Part shown: positions 61,576 through 64,000 of the stretch, one piece after another
How the letters are laid out: each line of letters starts with the position of its first letter
Position numbering within the stretch: position 1 is the stretch's first letter
Assembly (NCBI GenBank): GCA_019614645.1
Contig: JABWDB010000008.1
Span: 5,642,001-5,706,000 of the forward strand
DNA length: 64,000 nt
Direction of reading: 5' to 3'
From: Stratiolaelaps scimitus
Taxonomy: Eukaryota; Arthropoda; Arachnida; Mesostigmata; Laelapidae
Program-made: the position numbers and the translations under genes
The notes under the pieces: model-generated
What the model was told of the DNA's origin: nothing
The model's input: the letters and a program-made list of their open reading frames with translations, nothing else
Databases searched by the model: none

Positions 61576-64000
61576 AGCCGGTTAACAGTCGCTGGTTACT
61601 TGTCATCCACTCAGTTTTTTCTTGTTGCTAATGTACACAGCCGGACGAGCCGGATCCAACGAACAGTTTGACAGCAATTAATTAGGTGGCCGGGAACGAA
61701 CACTGCAGGGCACGACCCAGCACCGGCACACACTCTGAATAACAGGCAACAAATCGGTGCGGCAGCAGAAGATTACATATTGCTGCGCGAGATCGACAGC
61801 AATGACGACGATATATCGCGCATGGTCTCCTGGCTAACGAGAACCGCTTTCCAGAAGAAAGGTAGGGGGCGCGAGTACACGGGGCATCATTTGTCGTCGT
61901 GAACGAAATGTTTCCATCTAATATGGACCCTTTACGGTGGTATAGATCGATCGATTGACGTATATGACGAAGCCGGCAATACAGCATTTTACAACAAATC
62001 ATTAGCAGCGCATATGCTTCACCTTGCTTTTGTTCTCGCTGTCTGTTGGTATCGTGGTAGTCGACGCTGGTGACGATATAGCATATACCGGCACCGCCAG
62101 CGGTCGGGCAGTCAATCGGTGTATTGTGGCTACGGTGAAACCGCACTAGCGACGACCGTTGCAACACTACATTGGCTGGGGTGCTGATTCTCCGGCGGGG
62201 TAGGGACGTACGCGGCTCGGACGGCCGATGCAGCGGTGCAGATGTTTTGTTGGCGTTCGTGTGTCAAGGAAACCGAGGCCCAGCGGCATCGGCTGCAGGC
62301 CGCATCACAGCTGAGAGCTAGCCAGCCAGCCAGCCAGCCGCATGGTCAGCCCCCCAGCGTATTCGGCCCGGAGGTATCTAGTACGGTGTACTATGACTAC
62401 TACGACCACTACTACAGCCACTGTCGAAGTCACACCTCCACCCAGCAAAGCGCGACAACCCCAACAATAGACGCAACGATGGGGCGAGCAACGCATGCAG
62501 CCCGCCAAATGGCACCCACAAACACAAGCGCGCCGCGTTCTGACCCCCACGCGCGCTTCGACTCATTTGTGTCCGCGTGTGTGTGCCTGTGTGTACCACG
62601 ACCAGCACCGCCCATCTCCCTCCCGTTCTAGCGTTACCTCCACCGCCTTCACCGTCGCATTAGCCTCCGTCCGTTCGTGCCTATACTAGACGATCCGGCC
62701 ACACAGGACAACACGATCTGATCTTGGCGATTGCGGCGATGCTGATCGCGGTTGCTACTGCTGCTGCTGCAGCTGCAGCAGTAGTTTGTTATGCTTGGTC
62801 ACAGCTGATGCTACCGCTGGCATCTATCCAGAGCACTCTATACGGGTAGGTCTGACGCTGCTAGTCATTCGCTACCACACTGCTCTGATCGTTGTCAATC
62901 CGCCGACCCCGGCGCCAGCTCTGGACGCCGACGCTTAGTCAGTGCAGCAGCAGCAGCAGCAGCAACAGTTGGTTAGTGCTTCCCACGCCGCAACGGGCCG
63001 CACCGCTCTACCTCGGCTGTTAGCGTTGTTGTTGTTGTTGCTGTGGCTGCTGCTGCTGCTGCTGTCGTTGGCGCCATTCGCTGGATCGTTGTCGTCAACC
63101 GCTGTTCTGTTGTTGTGTTTCCTGCCGTCACCCGAGTGAGCTAGCTAGCCGCTCGCTCGCTCGTCCGCCCGCTCGCCCGCCCCACAAAGAAGATTACATG
63201 GCTCGGGGCGGTTACATGGCATGGCAAATATTCATGCCCTTACGTGTGTATGTGTGCCTGTCTGTGACTGTTGACGACTGCTGCGTCGCCTGGTCACCGC
63301 TTGCTCATGGATGTATGGATGACATCTGATGTTGCTACGGCTGCTGCTGCTGTTGGTGCTGACGTGCTGCCTGTAGCGCTGCGAGCCAGCTTCGGCATGG
63401 ACACAGTCTTCTAGTTCCTAATAGTCATCGTCAGTCTTTGCTTGTTGATCGGTCAGTTGGTGGGTCGGTCGATCTACCGCTCGATCGATCGATTGATCGA
63501 AGCAGAATGTTCGCCCGGCAGAGAGGCAACGTCATTGGCAAAGGACCTGCTGGTGTGTCCATGTGCAGCTCGTATGCGTCCATGGTGACTCGGTCATTTG
63601 CTCTGCAGATATAATGGTAAAATTAAGTGGTGAAGTCATTTTGGGGAATGTATTATATGATAGCTATGTATATATGCATCTCGTAATAATGGGATAACCA
63701 AAAAATTCAGCAGGCTTTAGACAAACTGTCGACATGGAGTCGCAGAAAGTCAGTGTACATCTACCCGCGTAGAAAGCTGCATCTGCGAGGTTGATAGGTG
63801 CCTATGTACATATATGCGTTTTGTATGCATTTAGCAAAATTTCGTGTATCAGGACCATGTCAGTTTTCTCTGTTGATTCCAATGACTCCACTCTTTGGAT
63901 GTTCTTCGGTCAATGCATTTAAGTTCCAACCAAGTTTCAACTTTCAGGTTTCAACAACCCTACAACACTGACCTCCCATTGTTTCGCCGTTGTTTGTCCT
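61576..64000. other. Repeat-rich end of window, no gene seen
   Basis: It holds AGCC (62322-62339), CTG/CAG (62757-62783), CAG (62944-62968), TTG/CTG (63024-63066) and GCTC (63152-63178) tracts. The last 400 bases are AT-richer without features. Confidence 0.45.
62944..62968. repeat. (CAG)n microsatellite
   Basis: About eight CAG/CAA units. Confidence 0.9.

Noticed and set aside
1..64000. CRISPR arrays, operons, riboswitches, bacterial promoters, rRNA genes
   Set aside because: None seen; the window is eukaryotic and the tandem repeats are microsatellites without spacer structure.

Overview
This is a eukaryotic window from an animal, most likely an arthropod. The evidence is two intron-containing nuclear genes with animal orthologues, a decayed mariner transposon, tRNA-derived SINEs, and very dense di- and trinucleotide microsatellites. 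The mariner, the short introns and the purine/TA microsatellites would fit a chelicerate such as a mite, but that is a guess; nothing seen fixes the species.

Only the first 10.4 kb is clearly genic. Two genes lie head to tail on the minus strand. The first is thymidylate kinase (DTYMK), four exons between 677 and 2745, 213 aa. The second is WDR6, two exons between 6989 and 10392, about 1071 aa; it is the WD-repeat partner of the tRNA wobble-position 2'-O-methyltransferase. DTYMK introns hold a SINE (intron 3) and a mariner-related fragment (intron 2). The 4.2 kb between the genes holds a MITE-like inverted repeat around an AT core (about 3200-3387) and a dead mariner (about 5037-6143).

From 10.4 kb to the end (about 53 kb) I recognise no protein. 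The stretch is full of CAG/CTG, GCC, GA/TC, GT and TA tracts. It also carries at least six more copies or 3' fragments of the same tRNA-derived SINE, a second SINE-like family, other tRNA-like heads, a retroelement-like frame near 51 kb and two pairs of unnamed dispersed repeats. Many long open frames here are products of low-complexity sequence. A few short segments do combine an open frame with good splice signals: minus 58178-58282, minus 15086-15315, minus 30881-31168 and plus 45208-45711. They may be exons of genes with very long introns. They are listed as low-confidence candidates without function.

The two recognised genes are not functionally linked beyond both being housekeeping: one makes dTDP for DNA synthesis, the other supports tRNA modification. 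I found no RNA-guided, operonic or otherwise novel multi-gene system. The most useful novelty is the set of mobile-element families and the candidate exons.
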